Part shown: in pieces, positions 9,087-19,100 of the stretch
How the letters are laid out: each line of letters begins with the position of its first letter
Numbering within the stretch: the first letter of the stretch is position 1
DNA from: Chrysogorgia sp. JL179-B06
Taxonomy: Eukaryota > Cnidaria > Anthozoa > Scleralcyonacea > Chrysogorgiidae
Direction of reading: 5' to 3'
NCBI GenBank assembly: GCA_035772405.1
Contig: JAYKKM010000351.1
Coordinates: 1,163,501-1,227,500, forward strand
Length of the DNA: 64,000 bases
Notes under the pieces: generated by a model
The model's input: the letters and a program-made list of their open reading frames with translations, nothing else
Database searches by the model: none
Told to the model about the DNA's origin: nothing
Program-made: the position numbers and the translations under genes

Positions 9087-10259
9087 ATGGCTCGTGTGAA
9101 GCAGACTCATAGAAATTTGGAAAGTGGAAAATCAATTGCTCGGTGTGAAAGTAGAGGAAAAGATATTCCTAAAATGTTAAAGCAACGACGTCTAGAGCGA
9201 CAAGAATATCGTAATAAGGCTCGGGATATTTCAGATGGTGAAACATCATACCGTCAAGAAATCAGAGGAACAAAGAAAGTCAAACATCGTACAACTAAAG
9301 ACAACATTGCACAGTCGCCATTAAATTTTGCTGTACCGATAACACCGTACAGTCACGTGTCCCCTCTGCAAGCGAAGTCGTCACCACAGCAAGCAAAGCG
9401 ACCACCCCTGCAAGTAAATTCATCGTCTCAAGAACAGGGGGGTTACATTCACCCTCTACTCCTGCAATCGAAGTATAACACGTCGCCACGGCAAGTACCG
9501 TCTCTAACCCAGCAAGTAAACCATCCACCACCTCTATTATCGCAAGAACAGTATAATATACCGCTTCAAACACCGCAAGCAAAGTATAATGCATCTCCTA
9601 TTCCCCCGCAAACGATCTCACCGCCACGACCCGAAGATGAATTAGATAATTACATATACGATATGCCTATTGATTTCTTCGGTCAAATCCCTATTCCTTC
9701 TCCTGCGAATTTAATACAAATGTGTGATGCAATGATACCCGTTCAACAAGGAACACAATTATTACAAATTGTGGATGAATTAGCAAATGCTCTTTCCCCA
9801 ACATTATCTCCTATTCCTCTTTCACCACCACAACTACCACAACCACCTATGGCTACAACACCCCAACCATTATTTCCACGGTGTGAAGAAGAGGACGAAG
9901 AAGAAGAGGAAGATGACGACGACCGAGAAGTTTTGAACGACCCGCCATTGAAGAAAAGATGTTTCAAACGTTCGTTAATATATATGAAACGTGAAAAAAA
10001 AGGCGATGAACATCATGAAGAAAAACGAATGACAATCTATTCGAATTATGATCAAGATATTATTTGTACACAACGCGATAAATATCGTGAGTTAGAGGGT
10101 CTCTATATTGAGAAACTATATATAAATAAACAATATTTGCAATGGCGTTCTAGAAAATTTACGAGTGACCTTATGGAAAAACGATATATAATGGATAATA
10201 ATAAGGATTTGAAACGAAAGACTGATTTAAAAAAAAAGAAACCGAAATGTATAAAATGA
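9087..10259 (+). CDS. Histone H3-tail mimic with proline-rich, acidic and basic segments
   Basis: Two ATGs stand side by side (9084, 9087). The second has the better context (A at -3, G at +4) and would give, after Met removal, ARVKQTHRNLESGK. This matches the H3 tail at 8 of the first 14 positions: A1, R2, K4, Q5, T6, R8, G13 and K14. It is followed by a Lys/Arg-rich segment, a long Pro/Gln-rich stretch (~75-260), a Glu/Asp run (~270-290) and a Lys-rich C-terminus ending KKKKPKCIK. No enzymatic domain is visible. Histone-tail mimics that recruit or compete for chromatin readers are known in other viruses. The inferred role is binding H3K4 readers or writers, and the SET protein encoded at 15084 is an obvious candidate partner. 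The overall function is not established. Confidence 0.7.
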   Translation: MARVKQTHRNLESGKSIARCESRGKDIPKMLKQRRLERQEYRNKARDISDGETSYRQEIRGTKKVKHRTTKDNIAQSPLNFAVPITPYSHVSPLQAKSSPQQAKRPPLQVNSSSQEQGGYIHPLLLQSKYNTSPRQVPSLTQQVNHPPPLLSQEQYNIPLQTPQAKYNASPIPPQTISPPRPEDELDNYIYDMPIDFFGQIPIPSPANLIQMCDAMIPVQQGTQLLQIVDELANALSPTLSPIPLSPPQLPQPPMATTPQPLFPRCEEEDEEEEEDDDDREVLNDPPLKKRCFKRSLIYMKREKKGDEHHEEKRMTIYSNYDQDIICTQRDKYRELEGLYIEKLYINKQYLQWRSRKFTSDLMEKRYIMDNNKDLKRKTDLKKKKPKCIK

Positions 10260-10295
10260 TATTGTTCTAAATAAAAATATCACTAATGTGAAAAC

Positions 10296-10694
10296 ATGGA
10301 GGTGTGGAATGTCATGGTAAAAGAACTGGCATGTTTTGAAATAAAAATCAATAAAAATATGGAACAAAGTGTGTGGAAATGTCTTGACGAACATGAGAAT
10401 TTATTTAAAAATATTATAGCCCATTTAAAAATGCCACGTGAACTTTTAGATGTCTATAATCGTATGGATCGCCATGAAATTGGACAAATAATAGCATTTT
10501 TTGCTTTAATCCTGTGTTTTTTTAGATATAAACACATTGATAATGAGGAATATTATATCAAACTATTTGTACGTCAAACAATTTTAGATTTTAGAAATTC
10601 ACATCTTAAATTCATTTTATTCCCTCATGATAAAAAACACACGTCGTGGTTTGGGTTGTGGAATATATTCTTTGAATTTTTTAAATTAGTCTAA
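10296..10694 (+). CDS. Possible Bcl-2-like apoptosis regulator
   Basis: A 132-residue, largely helical protein, 36 bp downstream of the H3-mimic gene on the same strand. Residues ~60-75 read EIGQIIAFFALIL, resembling the BH1 core (G-R-I-V-A-F-F). About 45 residues later SWFGLWNIFFEFF resembles a BH2 helix at the expected distance. There is no C-terminal membrane anchor. Bcl-2 homologues have been reported in some adintoviruses and other large DNA viruses. The similarity is short and the invariant Asn-Trp before BH1 Gly is missing, so the call is tentative; it could be an unrelated helical protein. Its stop overlaps the end of the opposing pseudogene by a few bases. Confidence 0.4.
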   Translation: MEVWNVMVKELACFEIKINKNMEQSVWKCLDEHENLFKNIIAHLKMPRELLDVYNRMDRHEIGQIIAFFALILCFFRYKHIDNEEYYIKLFVRQTILDFRNSHLKFILFPHDKKHTSWFGLWNIFFEFFKLV

Positions 10695-11849
10695 ATACAA
10701 TTTTTCAATACTCTGTATTATAATGTCAGGATCTTCAAAGTTAATATTATATGATTCTATAATACTCTTAATAATAAAAGTAGTTGATGTACGGGTATTA
10801 GATGTAATCCTTACCCTTATAGAAAAATTATATATTATATCCATATGCGGGGGGTAATATTGTAAACTAAGCGGGCGATTATTTTGTATAATACTATTAT
10901 TTTTAACTTGATCTGAAAATAAACTGACTTTAAACTTATAGGGTTTACTTGTCTTATAGAATAATTTAAACCAATAAGAGTATTTCTGACAATTTTTATA
11001 ACAACAGGTACAGGGGGGGGGTTTTCATATGCATCAGCTTAACAATCTTATCGAGATTAAAAGTATAAACCCTATCGTTACTAGTTTTAAGTTTTGATAT
11101 AGGGTTATGATTTTCGCAAAAGAAAATAAAACAGCATACAAGTTGATACACTATTTTCTCAAAATTATCTAAATTATGTAGATAATAAAAAGTAGCCTTC
11201 AAATAAAATGGATCTATAAAATATAAATAAATACAGCAATATGTAAATTCATGACTAAAACAACGATTAAGTCTATGTAATGTATTACAAAGATAAGACC
11301 CTCCATACCCTATGGGTTTAGGAATTGTAGTTTGCTCATCATTAATAGTAATTGAAATAAAGTGGTAAATATCATTTCTTGGGTAATAACTGTTTTGAAT
11401 CTCAATAAAAAAATTATCAGAATGATTATCATTCAAATGAAAAATAGATTTCATTAATGTTTGAGCGGGTATTAATAGTAATTTGTGATAACGCTCACAG
11501 AGTTTTTCACCATAAATATAATATTTTCGTTGTGTATGAACAACGGTATTATATAGTGTTGTTTATCTGTTAAGATTCGCCAATCCATGCATTCATCTTG
11601 ATACATTTCAGTTTTCATTTTTTCAATATAGGCGTAGTCTTTATATCCACAACCAAGTTGTCTCGATTCAAATTCCATACATTCGATAATTCCCCCATAG
11701 TAATAGTCACATAAGTCACAGACGGCAAATAATAATCCAATGTATCGGTTACGAAAATGTTGTATATAATACACAATTTTCAATATCGTCTTAATATTGA
11801 TTTCTTGAGCTTGCGCATAGGTTCTTTTACTCCCAATGTTTAATGACAT
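10686..11849 (-). pseudogene. Broken paralogue of the 390-residue gene at 29214-30386
   Basis: Three consecutive minus-strand frames align in order with that gene. The first (11472-11849) matches its N-terminus (a YFQYF-like stretch, then a Leu-rich segment with a CDYYYG/FDYYRG turn). The second (10996-11454) matches its middle (CFIFFCENHNP versus CFIFYCREHNP). The third (10686 to about 11020) matches the C-rich segment (C-x-YKNC) and continues to a stop. A run of eight G at about 11013-11020 separates the last two frames, and a short gap with stops separates the first two. Function unknown; this copy looks inactivated. Confidence 0.75.
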
Positions 11850-11855
11850 TCTCAA

Positions 11856-12314
11856 AAGTGATAACGTTTTTTAAAAAATCGCCTTGTATATATACTATTT
11901 TCTCAATCTTTAAATATATATTTCTACACACAGATTTTAACACGATAAAAATTTGAAAAAAGTATTATTGTAACTACAATGTATAATATATCAACTGATT
12001 TGACGTGTGTGTGTTTTAGAACAACATTAGGGATTCGTTTTAATCTACAACACAGCATTTGGTGCAACTAATCCCCGTGTATTTGTTTAGAAGAAAATCG
12101 CTAATTATGGATTCGCGTCTCTAATTCCCCAAACACACATTCATTGTATACGAGTATCACAAATCATCGGGATGACATGAAAGCTTTAATCAATGAACTC
12201 TGATTGGTCAAACTAATCTATCCACAGTAACGCATAGTAACGCGGGATACAATTATAAAAGCCGATGTAGGGTTGAAAATAATTAATATCAGTCTGAGTG
12301 TAGGAGAGTGAGAG
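11856..12314 (+). promoter_or_regulatory. Divergent intergenic promoter region
   Basis: About 450 bp between the minus-strand pseudogene and the next plus-strand gene. On the plus side it holds CCAAT in reverse (TCTGATTGGTC, ~12199) and AATTATAAAAG at 12251-12261, about 55 bp before the ATG at 12315. On the minus side TATATATACTATTTT sits near 11885. No coding frame is supported. Confidence 0.5.
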
Positions 12315-13084
12315 ATGGCAAAAATATTTGAGAACGTGAACAGCGAAATTAAAGAAGACTTCATACCGTTAGAGACAACTGAGAAGAATGAAGAGACTAT
12401 CGAAGAGTTGTATGCGGGTAAATATAATTATGCATTAAACAAATGTAAAGAAGAAATATCCCAAGAACGACAGAAATTATTTTTATCGCGTATCACACAT
12501 ATAATGGATTGTGAATGTTACCAGTTTAAGGGAGAGAGACCCAGTTATCGTGAAGTAACTCTTCTTGAACTTCAAACGAAGAAGTATTTTATTATCATTG
12601 TTATGATAGCAAGTTAAAACCCTACGAAGAACTAACTCGAAGGGAACGGTCTACTGTCTACTATCAATATCGATGTCATGGACTAGACTATTTAACTGAA
12701 AAAAAATCAAGAGATTATTTTAGTCAAAGTGAACTTATAAATAGATTAAGTTATTTATTTCGTAATGTTTTTCCCCCGAATGCTATTATTGGGTATAAAG
12801 GTGGTGATAAAGAATCGTCGTTAGTTAAAACACTTCAAGAAAAAACTATTTTACATTGTGTGAATCTTGAATATTTTGGAATTGAGAAGTACGATTATTT
12901 ACTTTCGTTTTATAATCTTAAACCAAGAAATTGTTGGTATCATACTAGTGAACCCACATGTTTATTGTATCATTGTAGTTTGTTTGAATGTCTTTTATTT
13001 GCTGCATGTTTGTTTCGTAAATTAGAAGATGTGGATAATGAACGATCTGTACTCTCTATGTATGATAAGGAATTTAATTTTTAA
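12315..13084 (+). CDS. Unknown protein, interrupted by one frameshift
   Basis: The first frame (12315-12617, 100 residues) begins at an ATG in good context. A second frame is open from about 12575 to 13084 with no ATG at its start, and overlaps the first around 12580-12610. The simplest reading is a single ~255-residue gene with a one-frame slip there. The C-terminal part has IIGYKGGDKESS, then HCVNLEYFGI and a Cys/His-rich tail. This resembles a loosely defined class of transposon-associated proteins in cnidarians and arthropods that may have an RNase H-like fold; that is a weak pattern match. A polyadenylation-like AATAAA follows the stop. Confidence 0.45.
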
Positions 13085-13156
13085 AAATTATTCTCTCCTG
13101 AACATTTTACCTAAATAAAAAAATACACTTTTTGATTTTAAAAAAAAAATATTGAA

Positions 13157-13408
13157 TGTATTTTCCTTTTATTTTTAGAAACACAAAGATTGTTTAAAAA
13201 ATTATCAAAAGCACATTTAAGAAATGTTTATATTTTAAAAATAAAACGTACATTAGAACGTTATTATTTTGTTAAAGATGTACATGTTATCAAAAACACT
13301 ATTTTTGTTAAAATAGGAGAGAGAAGTTTTAAAAAAAATAAGATGATCATAGAAACTCTTTGTACATTTAAATATATAAAAAATGATATCATTGTACGTA
13401 TAGTATAA
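13157..13408 (+). CDS. Small basic protein, start uncertain
   Basis: A frame open from about 13140 to 13408 ends in a Lys/Ile-rich 72-residue stretch but has no in-frame ATG. The nearest ATG (13157) is in another frame and would join only with a slip at the TTTTATTTTTAG tract. Alternatively TTTTATTTTTAG is a splice acceptor. AATAAA directly follows the stop. Function not recognised; it may be a fragment. Confidence 0.3.
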   Translation, partial: CIFLLFLETQRLFKKLSKAHLRNVYILKIKRTLERYYFVKDVHVIKNTIFVKIGERSFKKNKMIIETLCTFKYIKNDIIVRIV

Positions 13409-13448
13409 ATAAAACGTTCATAATTTTTTTTCTCTTATTGGAATTAAA

Positions 13449-14134
13449 ATGAGTCAGAAAAAAATCATCCATTATAATGAACGTTTTTATCTTACGAATC
13501 CAAGAAAATTCGGGACAATTGCGTTAAAATCAGCAAATAATATATATGAGTTTCAAGAAGTGTCTTGGAAACACGGTGTAATATACCCGCGAGTTTTCTT
13601 AACGGTTTATTTAAATTTAAAACAAATATTCGTGCTCCAGGTCCAAATACTGATTTTTCATTGACATTTAGTAACAATAGAAAATTTCAAACAGATAAAC
13701 AGGCTTATCTTACAGGAGAATTAGAAGCAAGAAAAAAAGATTGGCATAAACGAAAAATAATTCATAGTATTGATGTAAAACTTAAAAATAATATTCGTGA
13801 ATCATATAACGGGGCGTTAGGATGGAGTATTGTTCAAGTTAAAAAAGAGATATTCGAACAGGGTGATTTTGGCTCATATATTGCAAAACCTAATAAACCC
13901 TATTTTAGCTCTAATCAATTGTTTATTGATCCCGAGCAAAATTTCTTTAACGGTGATAAACGTTTTGTAGATTTAGCTTATAATTTACCTGCTGACGAAG
14001 ATTTTATATTGATTCAAAACATTAAATTTATAGATGAAAATTTTTTGTGGAAATATGGTCTTAAAATTGCCGAGGCAGATAAACCCTATAATGAATACGA
14101 AATTTCTATTGTTTATTCCGATGGATATACGTAG
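13449..14134 (+). CDS. Unknown protein, frameshifted near its N-terminus
   Basis: The ATG at 13449 opens about 45 plausible codons, after which the coding character passes to a different frame. That frame runs from about 13565 to 14134 and has no proper start (its first codon in frame is TTG). Together they would make ~228 residues. Visible features are a charged middle and an aromatic-rich C-terminus (NFLWKYGLK-type). I recognise no family. It sits in a plus-strand run with the genes before and after it, each separated by fewer than 60 bp. Confidence 0.45.
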
Positions 14135-14180
14135 ATAGGGGTATATATAAAGATCGTTTTATCAAAGGGGATCACGTGTC

Positions 14181-14771
14181 ATGGAGTTTCAGCGCGTACA
14201 AAATCAAGAGGGATATAAGATTTATCATGATTTAACACAATATAGTTATGTGGAATCCGGTTTTTTTTGGTATTTAGTAGGAAGTATGGAAATTGAAAAA
14301 TCAAGATATCATCTACTAATATCTATTGCTGATTATGAAGCATATGTACGGTATAAATTTATACTGGAAGTAGAATGTTCAAAAAATCCCAAAATGTATG
14401 TTATGCATCATGAGGAACACGATATTCCAGAAGAATGTTATGAATTTCTTCGTAAAATATGTGAAGCATGGAATGATGCTCTATCCCCACGTATCAACGA
14501 CAAAAGAATTGGAGAATATTTAAAGATACTAGATTATGATAGAAAACATTGTTTTAGTTATGAGTGTTTTAGGAGTATTATAGCATTATATTATGATTTT
14601 TGGGTTTATAATAAAACTATAAAATACACTTGTAAAAAATGTAAAGGGGAATGCGAATGTAATGTGGATTACCCTAATTTCATCAGTGTAAATTTTAATG
14701 AAATAAGAGCTTATAATGTAGAAAAATATTCAATGGACAATAACCTCTTATGTAACGAAATAATACACTGA
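14181..14771 (+). CDS. Unknown protein with C-terminal Cys cluster
   Basis: Intact 196-residue frame. A Cys-rich cluster near residue 155 (CKKCKGECEC) could bind zinc. The rest is rich in Tyr and acidic residues with no membrane segment. It ends 25 bp before the convergent stop of the minus-strand basic protein gene. Function unknown; accessory by position. Confidence 0.6.
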   Translation: MEFQRVQNQEGYKIYHDLTQYSYVESGFFWYLVGSMEIEKSRYHLLISIADYEAYVRYKFILEVECSKNPKMYVMHHEEHDIPEECYEFLRKICEAWNDALSPRINDKRIGEYLKILDYDRKHCFSYECFRSIIALYYDFWVYNKTIKYTCKKCKGECECNVDYPNFISVNFNEIRAYNVEKYSMDNNLLCNEIIH

Positions 14772-14796
14772 ATGTATGTTTTTTATTTAAAAAAAA

Positions 14797-15081
14797 TTAA
14801 TACATTAAAAACTTTTCAACATGGTTTCTGGGTTTATGATATACAAGTCCTCCTTTTTGAAAATGTCTTTTGATTTTTTTCGTTCCTAGTTTTGCAATAA
14901 TTTTTACTACTTTAGCTTTTTTTTTAAGCTCTTTTTTAAAATCGTTTATAAAAAGTTTGCCGTATTTATTGACTGTTTTATTTCCTCCACGTTGCCTTTT
15001 TTTCCCTTTAAAAATACCTCCACGTTGCCTTTTTTTACCCTTAAAATCACCACCCCGTAATTCTCTTATTCTTCCTACCAT
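14797..15081 (-). CDS. Small basic protein with repeated GKKRQRGG modules
   Basis: 94 residues, starting at the ATG two bases after the SET gene's stop, so probably cotranscribed with it. Residues ~12-32 hold two tandem F-K-G-K-K-R-Q-R-G-G modules, and the rest is Lys-rich with one more KGG. It resembles adenovirus-type core or precursor proteins. LRGG near residue 10 fits the adenain consensus (M/I/L)xGG, so processing by the protease at 21430 is plausible. DNA condensation in the virion is inferred. Confidence 0.6.
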   Translation of the reverse strand: MVGRIRELRGGDFKGKKRQRGGIFKGKKRQRGGNKTVNKYGKLFINDFKKELKKKAKVVKIIAKLGTKKIKRHFQKGGLVYHKPRNHVEKFLMY

Positions 15082-15083
15082 TG

Positions 15084-15636
15084 TTATGAAGGTTGTTTTC
15101 TCTGCCAATAGTTATCACCATAGTCTGCAAAAATTTCTTCATGGGGTTTTATATGTTTTATACTTTCTAAATACATTTTTTTATTATTTGGGTCGTAAAC
15201 AAAATCTGAATTATTTTTATATATAGAACCGGTTTTCCCATTATTCGCATAACGTGCTGCAGCGTGAGTTGTCAAATAAGCATCGATACACGTGTTTGCA
15301 TCGTTACAAATACTATATACAGCATTTGTGTTTTTGCCATATTTACGATCCAATTTGGACTGTGTTGTTTTTTGACCCGTGTAATAAGAAATATTACGAT
15401 CGGGTTTAAAAGGTTTTTTCCAAGCAAATAATCCTTCACCCGCATTGGGGATCGTTGATTTCTTGATACGTAAGTTATTTTGTTTTGCTAAATGAATCCA
15501 ACATTTTTTTGTTTTTGCTGTTCGTTTACGACATCTTATTTTTTTTAAGGTTTTACTTCTACATTGAAGAACGTGACGTATACTTTGAGATTTATCATTG
15601 CGTCTTTTTTTTTCGAGGTAACTTAACTCTTACCAT
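15084..15636 (-). CDS. SET-domain lysine methyltransferase (frameshift near start)
   Basis: A frame open from about 15630 to 15084 contains an ordered SET core. NAGEGLFAW (cofactor-binding GxG type) is followed by ISYYTG, then AARYANNG with NSDF (equivalent to the RFxNHxCxPN pseudoknot motif, here lacking its Cys), and EEIFADYGDNYW (the catalytic-Tyr segment). This is the full length expected of a compact viral SET protein. The only ATG upstream (15634-15636) is in another frame: a run of nine A around 15605-15613 requires one base fewer to join. Such enzymes methylate histone or other lysines using S-adenosylmethionine. The substrate is unknown; the H3-tail mimic from the same element is a candidate, as is host H3. 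Confidence 0.8.
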
Positions 15637-15642
15637 TTTGTT

Positions 15643-15957
15643 TTAAAATATAGTTTTTATTCCTAAATAATCATTATTTTTTTCATGTGTCTGAATAAAT
15701 TTTACCATACATTCAACTTTATAGATAATATCTTCGGGACAGTTGTATATTTCTTTTTTTAATTCTGTTATTCTTTGTTTTAAAATCTTTGATGAAATGG
15801 GTATTATCTTTTCTTTATCTTCTGTAAAATTTAGTAAACATTCCCTTAAAAGATACGGTGTAAATAATATTGAAGGATCATTATCTTGAATTTCATACCC
15901 GATATAAGGTGAGTTAGACGCTTGTAAATAAATTTCAATATACACAATTTCACTCAT
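15643..15957 (-). CDS. Unknown 104-residue protein
   Basis: Intact frame from an ATG at 15957, ending 7 bp before the SET gene's ATG and so apparently in the same minus-strand unit. Sequence features are an N-terminal beta-type segment (EIVYIEIYLQAS) and a charged helical C-terminus. No family recognised. It faces the plus-strand replication block across a 41-bp gap that must contain both promoters. Confidence 0.55.
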   Translation of the reverse strand: MSEIVYIEIYLQASNSPYIGYEIQDNDPSILFTPYLLRECLLNFTEDKEKIIPISSKILKQRITELKKEIYNCPEDIIYKVECMVKFIQTHEKNNDYLGIKTIF

Positions 15958-15998
15958 ATTTTTTTTTACTCTCTTTTTTTTGTTTTAGTTTTTTTTAA

Positions 15999-16169
15999 AT
16001 GGGTTCTTTATTCTCAAAAAAAATCCCTCCTATACTTACGTTGACATGTATTAATATACAGGATTCATACGATGTTACTATTGATCGTGTTGATGGTGAA
16101 GACGAAAACATAAATAAAAATAAAACGGCATGTTTTTCTTGTTTTAGAAAAAAAAAAGAAAATGAATGA
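15999..16169 (+). CDS. 56-residue protein with N-myristoylation signal
   Basis: A short frame starting MGSLFS, which fits the N-terminal myristoylation consensus (Gly2, Ser6), and ending in a Cys/Lys-rich tail (CFSCFRKKKENE) that could add palmitoylation or basic membrane contacts. Its stop overlaps the polymerase start (ATGAATGA at 16162-16169), so translation of the two may be coupled. Small size makes it uncertain, but the start motif and tail together are suggestive of a membrane-associated protein. Confidence 0.5.
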   Translation: MGSLFSKKIPPILTLTCINIQDSYDVTIDRVDGEDENINKNKTACFSCFRKKKENE

Positions 16170-19100
16170 TGATCAGAAAAAATTAAAATATAGTCAAAAA
16201 GATATAGATAAAATTGTAAGTTTATTTAATAAGAAAAAAGAAAGTAAGAAAAATGAAAAAATAGACGATTATTTTTCTGTTAATCATATAGAAACTATTA
16301 GTAGAGAAAAATTTAAAGTCACTGAACAACATTTTTCTTTGGATGTTTCACGGGAAAAAACGGTTAATTTTATTAGTTTTATTCAATCGTTATCGTTGGT
16401 TTTTTCTTATTTAATTAACATTGCACGGGCAAATGTAAAAAGTGATGATGATTATGTTAGATTTATCTTTAGTAATGCGCCAAAAAGTTTTTTCTCTACA
16501 GCCGTTTTACCCGTGAAAGACTTTGACGTTAAATATTTCTTAAATATTATGGAAAAATTTATGCAGAGTAATAAAGAAATAATAGCTAATGGTTGGAATA
16601 GTAAAGTAATTGTCCAAACTTTTCCCGCAGGAATAAGTACAAATAAAAAAAAAAATAGTGTACTAAGGAAAAAAAGTATTTACAATAGTTTGAATAAGGG
16701 AAATGTTACAGATAAAGGTGGTGTGAAAAGTAATGTAAAAAAATATGGCCGTAAATTTCGCACGGGTGTATTTTATATTCTTAGCCATGTATTATTTCGT
16801 ACAGTGAAAGATTGCTGTTTTGCTTTAGCAATATTAGTGGGTTTATCATTTTTAAAACAAGACTATAAATATTTTATAATGAAAAGAAAACCCAATAAAC
16901 CTGTGGATGATTTATTTACGTGTGAAGAAATTCGAAATGTATATCGGGAATGTGGGATACCCGAGGGTAATGTTGATGCTACACAGTTTAATTTTGTATA
17001 TAATAATTATTTAAAAAAACAGGGTGTTGATTTGTTAGTGTATGCTGACACTCATTCCGATAATATAATTTATGATTCACGAACTGATAGTGCAGGTAAT
17101 TTTATTAAATTGACTAATGAAATTGTATGTTTATGGTTAAATAATAATCATTACGATGTAGTCTTAAGCATAAAGGAATTTTCTAAACTCAGTACCAGTT
17201 CTTTTTGTGTTAAATGTATGAGTTATTTTACACGTCATGAATACGTCGATAATCACCTATGTACTACAAATAACTTAACTTGTTTACGATGTTATAAATA
17301 TCCGAATAAGTGTAAAGATAAAAATAATAAACTTATTTGTAGCAGTTGTGATATAATTTTTTATGATGAAAATTGTTTTACAAATCATTTAACAAATAAA
17401 ATTTTTAAACCTTCTCATAGTAATTATGATCGTTTAACACCGTGTCAATATTTTTTTTATTGTAAAACCTGTAACAAAATTTGTCCTCGATTCTTTTTCA
17501 TTTTTTCTAATAAAACAGTTAAACATGATTGTAGCAAACGATTTTGTTTTCATTGTGATAAATACATGAAACAACCTCATTTTTGTTACGTGAAACCCCT
17601 TTCACTTGAATATAACAAGGGGAAAGAAAGTGAACCCACTTTATTTTTTTTTGATTTTGAAACAAAAGTAACCGAAACTAAATTGCTCGTACCGTTTTAT
17701 TGTATCGTCCAAAAGGTATGTAAAAAATGTCAACATATTGAATTTAAAAAAACAAAAATATTTGAAAAAAAGGATCAAGAAATTATCGATAATACTATTG
17801 AAAAAGTTAGTTGTTGCGGGAATAGACAATTTATTTTTGATAACAATGTTATTGAAACTTTATGTGAATTTATGTTTGAACAAACAAATTCCGTTTGGAT
17901 AGCTCATAACGGGGGTAGATTTGATACTATTTTTATTTTAAAATATCTTTTAGAAATAAAACAGATAATGCCGAATACTATAATGAACGGAACTAAAATA
18001 ATGAGTTTAATAATTAAAGAACAAAATATTAGAATCCTCGATAGTTATTTGTTTTTTAGTATGAAATTAGCGGATATTCCAAAAGCAATGGATCTTCAAG
18101 GGGAATGTAAGGGATTTCATCCTTATGAATTTTACGATTTAACTTATGAGGGTGACATTGTAGATCGGAAATTTTTTGATACGAAACATATGAATACAGC
18201 AACACTTAATGAATTTGAAAAATGGTATTTAGAAAAAAAGAAAGAGAAATATATATTTCGTAAAGAGATTTATTATTATTGTTGTAGTGATGTAGATATT
18301 TTAAGAAAGGGATGTGTTAAATTTTCTACAATGATAGGGACCATAGGTCATATCACCCCCTTTTATGCGAAAAATTGTATTACGATTGCTAGTTTAGCTT
18401 TGAAAGTGTATAGACTTAATTTTTTTTTTAAAAATTGTGTAGGAATTATTCCTGCTTCGGGGTATAGGGGTGGTGTAAAACAGAGTTTAATTGCTATTGA
18501 TTGGTTAGATGAAATTAATGGAGAAATAGGAGGAAATTTAGAATATATCTGTTCACAAAATGGGGAGAAAAACATTCTAGGACGTTTTGTCGATGGTTTT
18601 TATATTGATACGATATATCAATTTCATGGTTGTTTTTATCACGGATGTCCCAAATGTTTCGACCCCTATGCATTAAACGTTCTTACAAACGAAAAATTTA
18701 TTAATTTATATGCAAATACGCAACGTTTTTCTTGGACAATAAAAAATGCCGGTTACAAATTAATCGAGATGTGGGAATGTGATTATTTAGAAGAAAAAAA
18801 ATATACACAGAAACAATTAATTGAAAAGAAAAGAAAATTTTATCCGTTTACTCCTTTAACACCACGTGACGCATTATATGGGGGGCGAACTTCCCCCGTA
18901 TGTTTATTTAAAGAAACAAAACCCAACGAACGAATAAGTTACGTAGATTTTACATCGCTATACCCTGATGTACAAAAAAATTATGATTTTCCTGTGGGTC
19001 ATCCTACTATTTTACTGGGGAAAGATTGTAATAAAATAAAAATCAAGGACATATTTGGTTTAGTAAAATGTTGTATTTCACCTCCTCGAAATATTTACTT

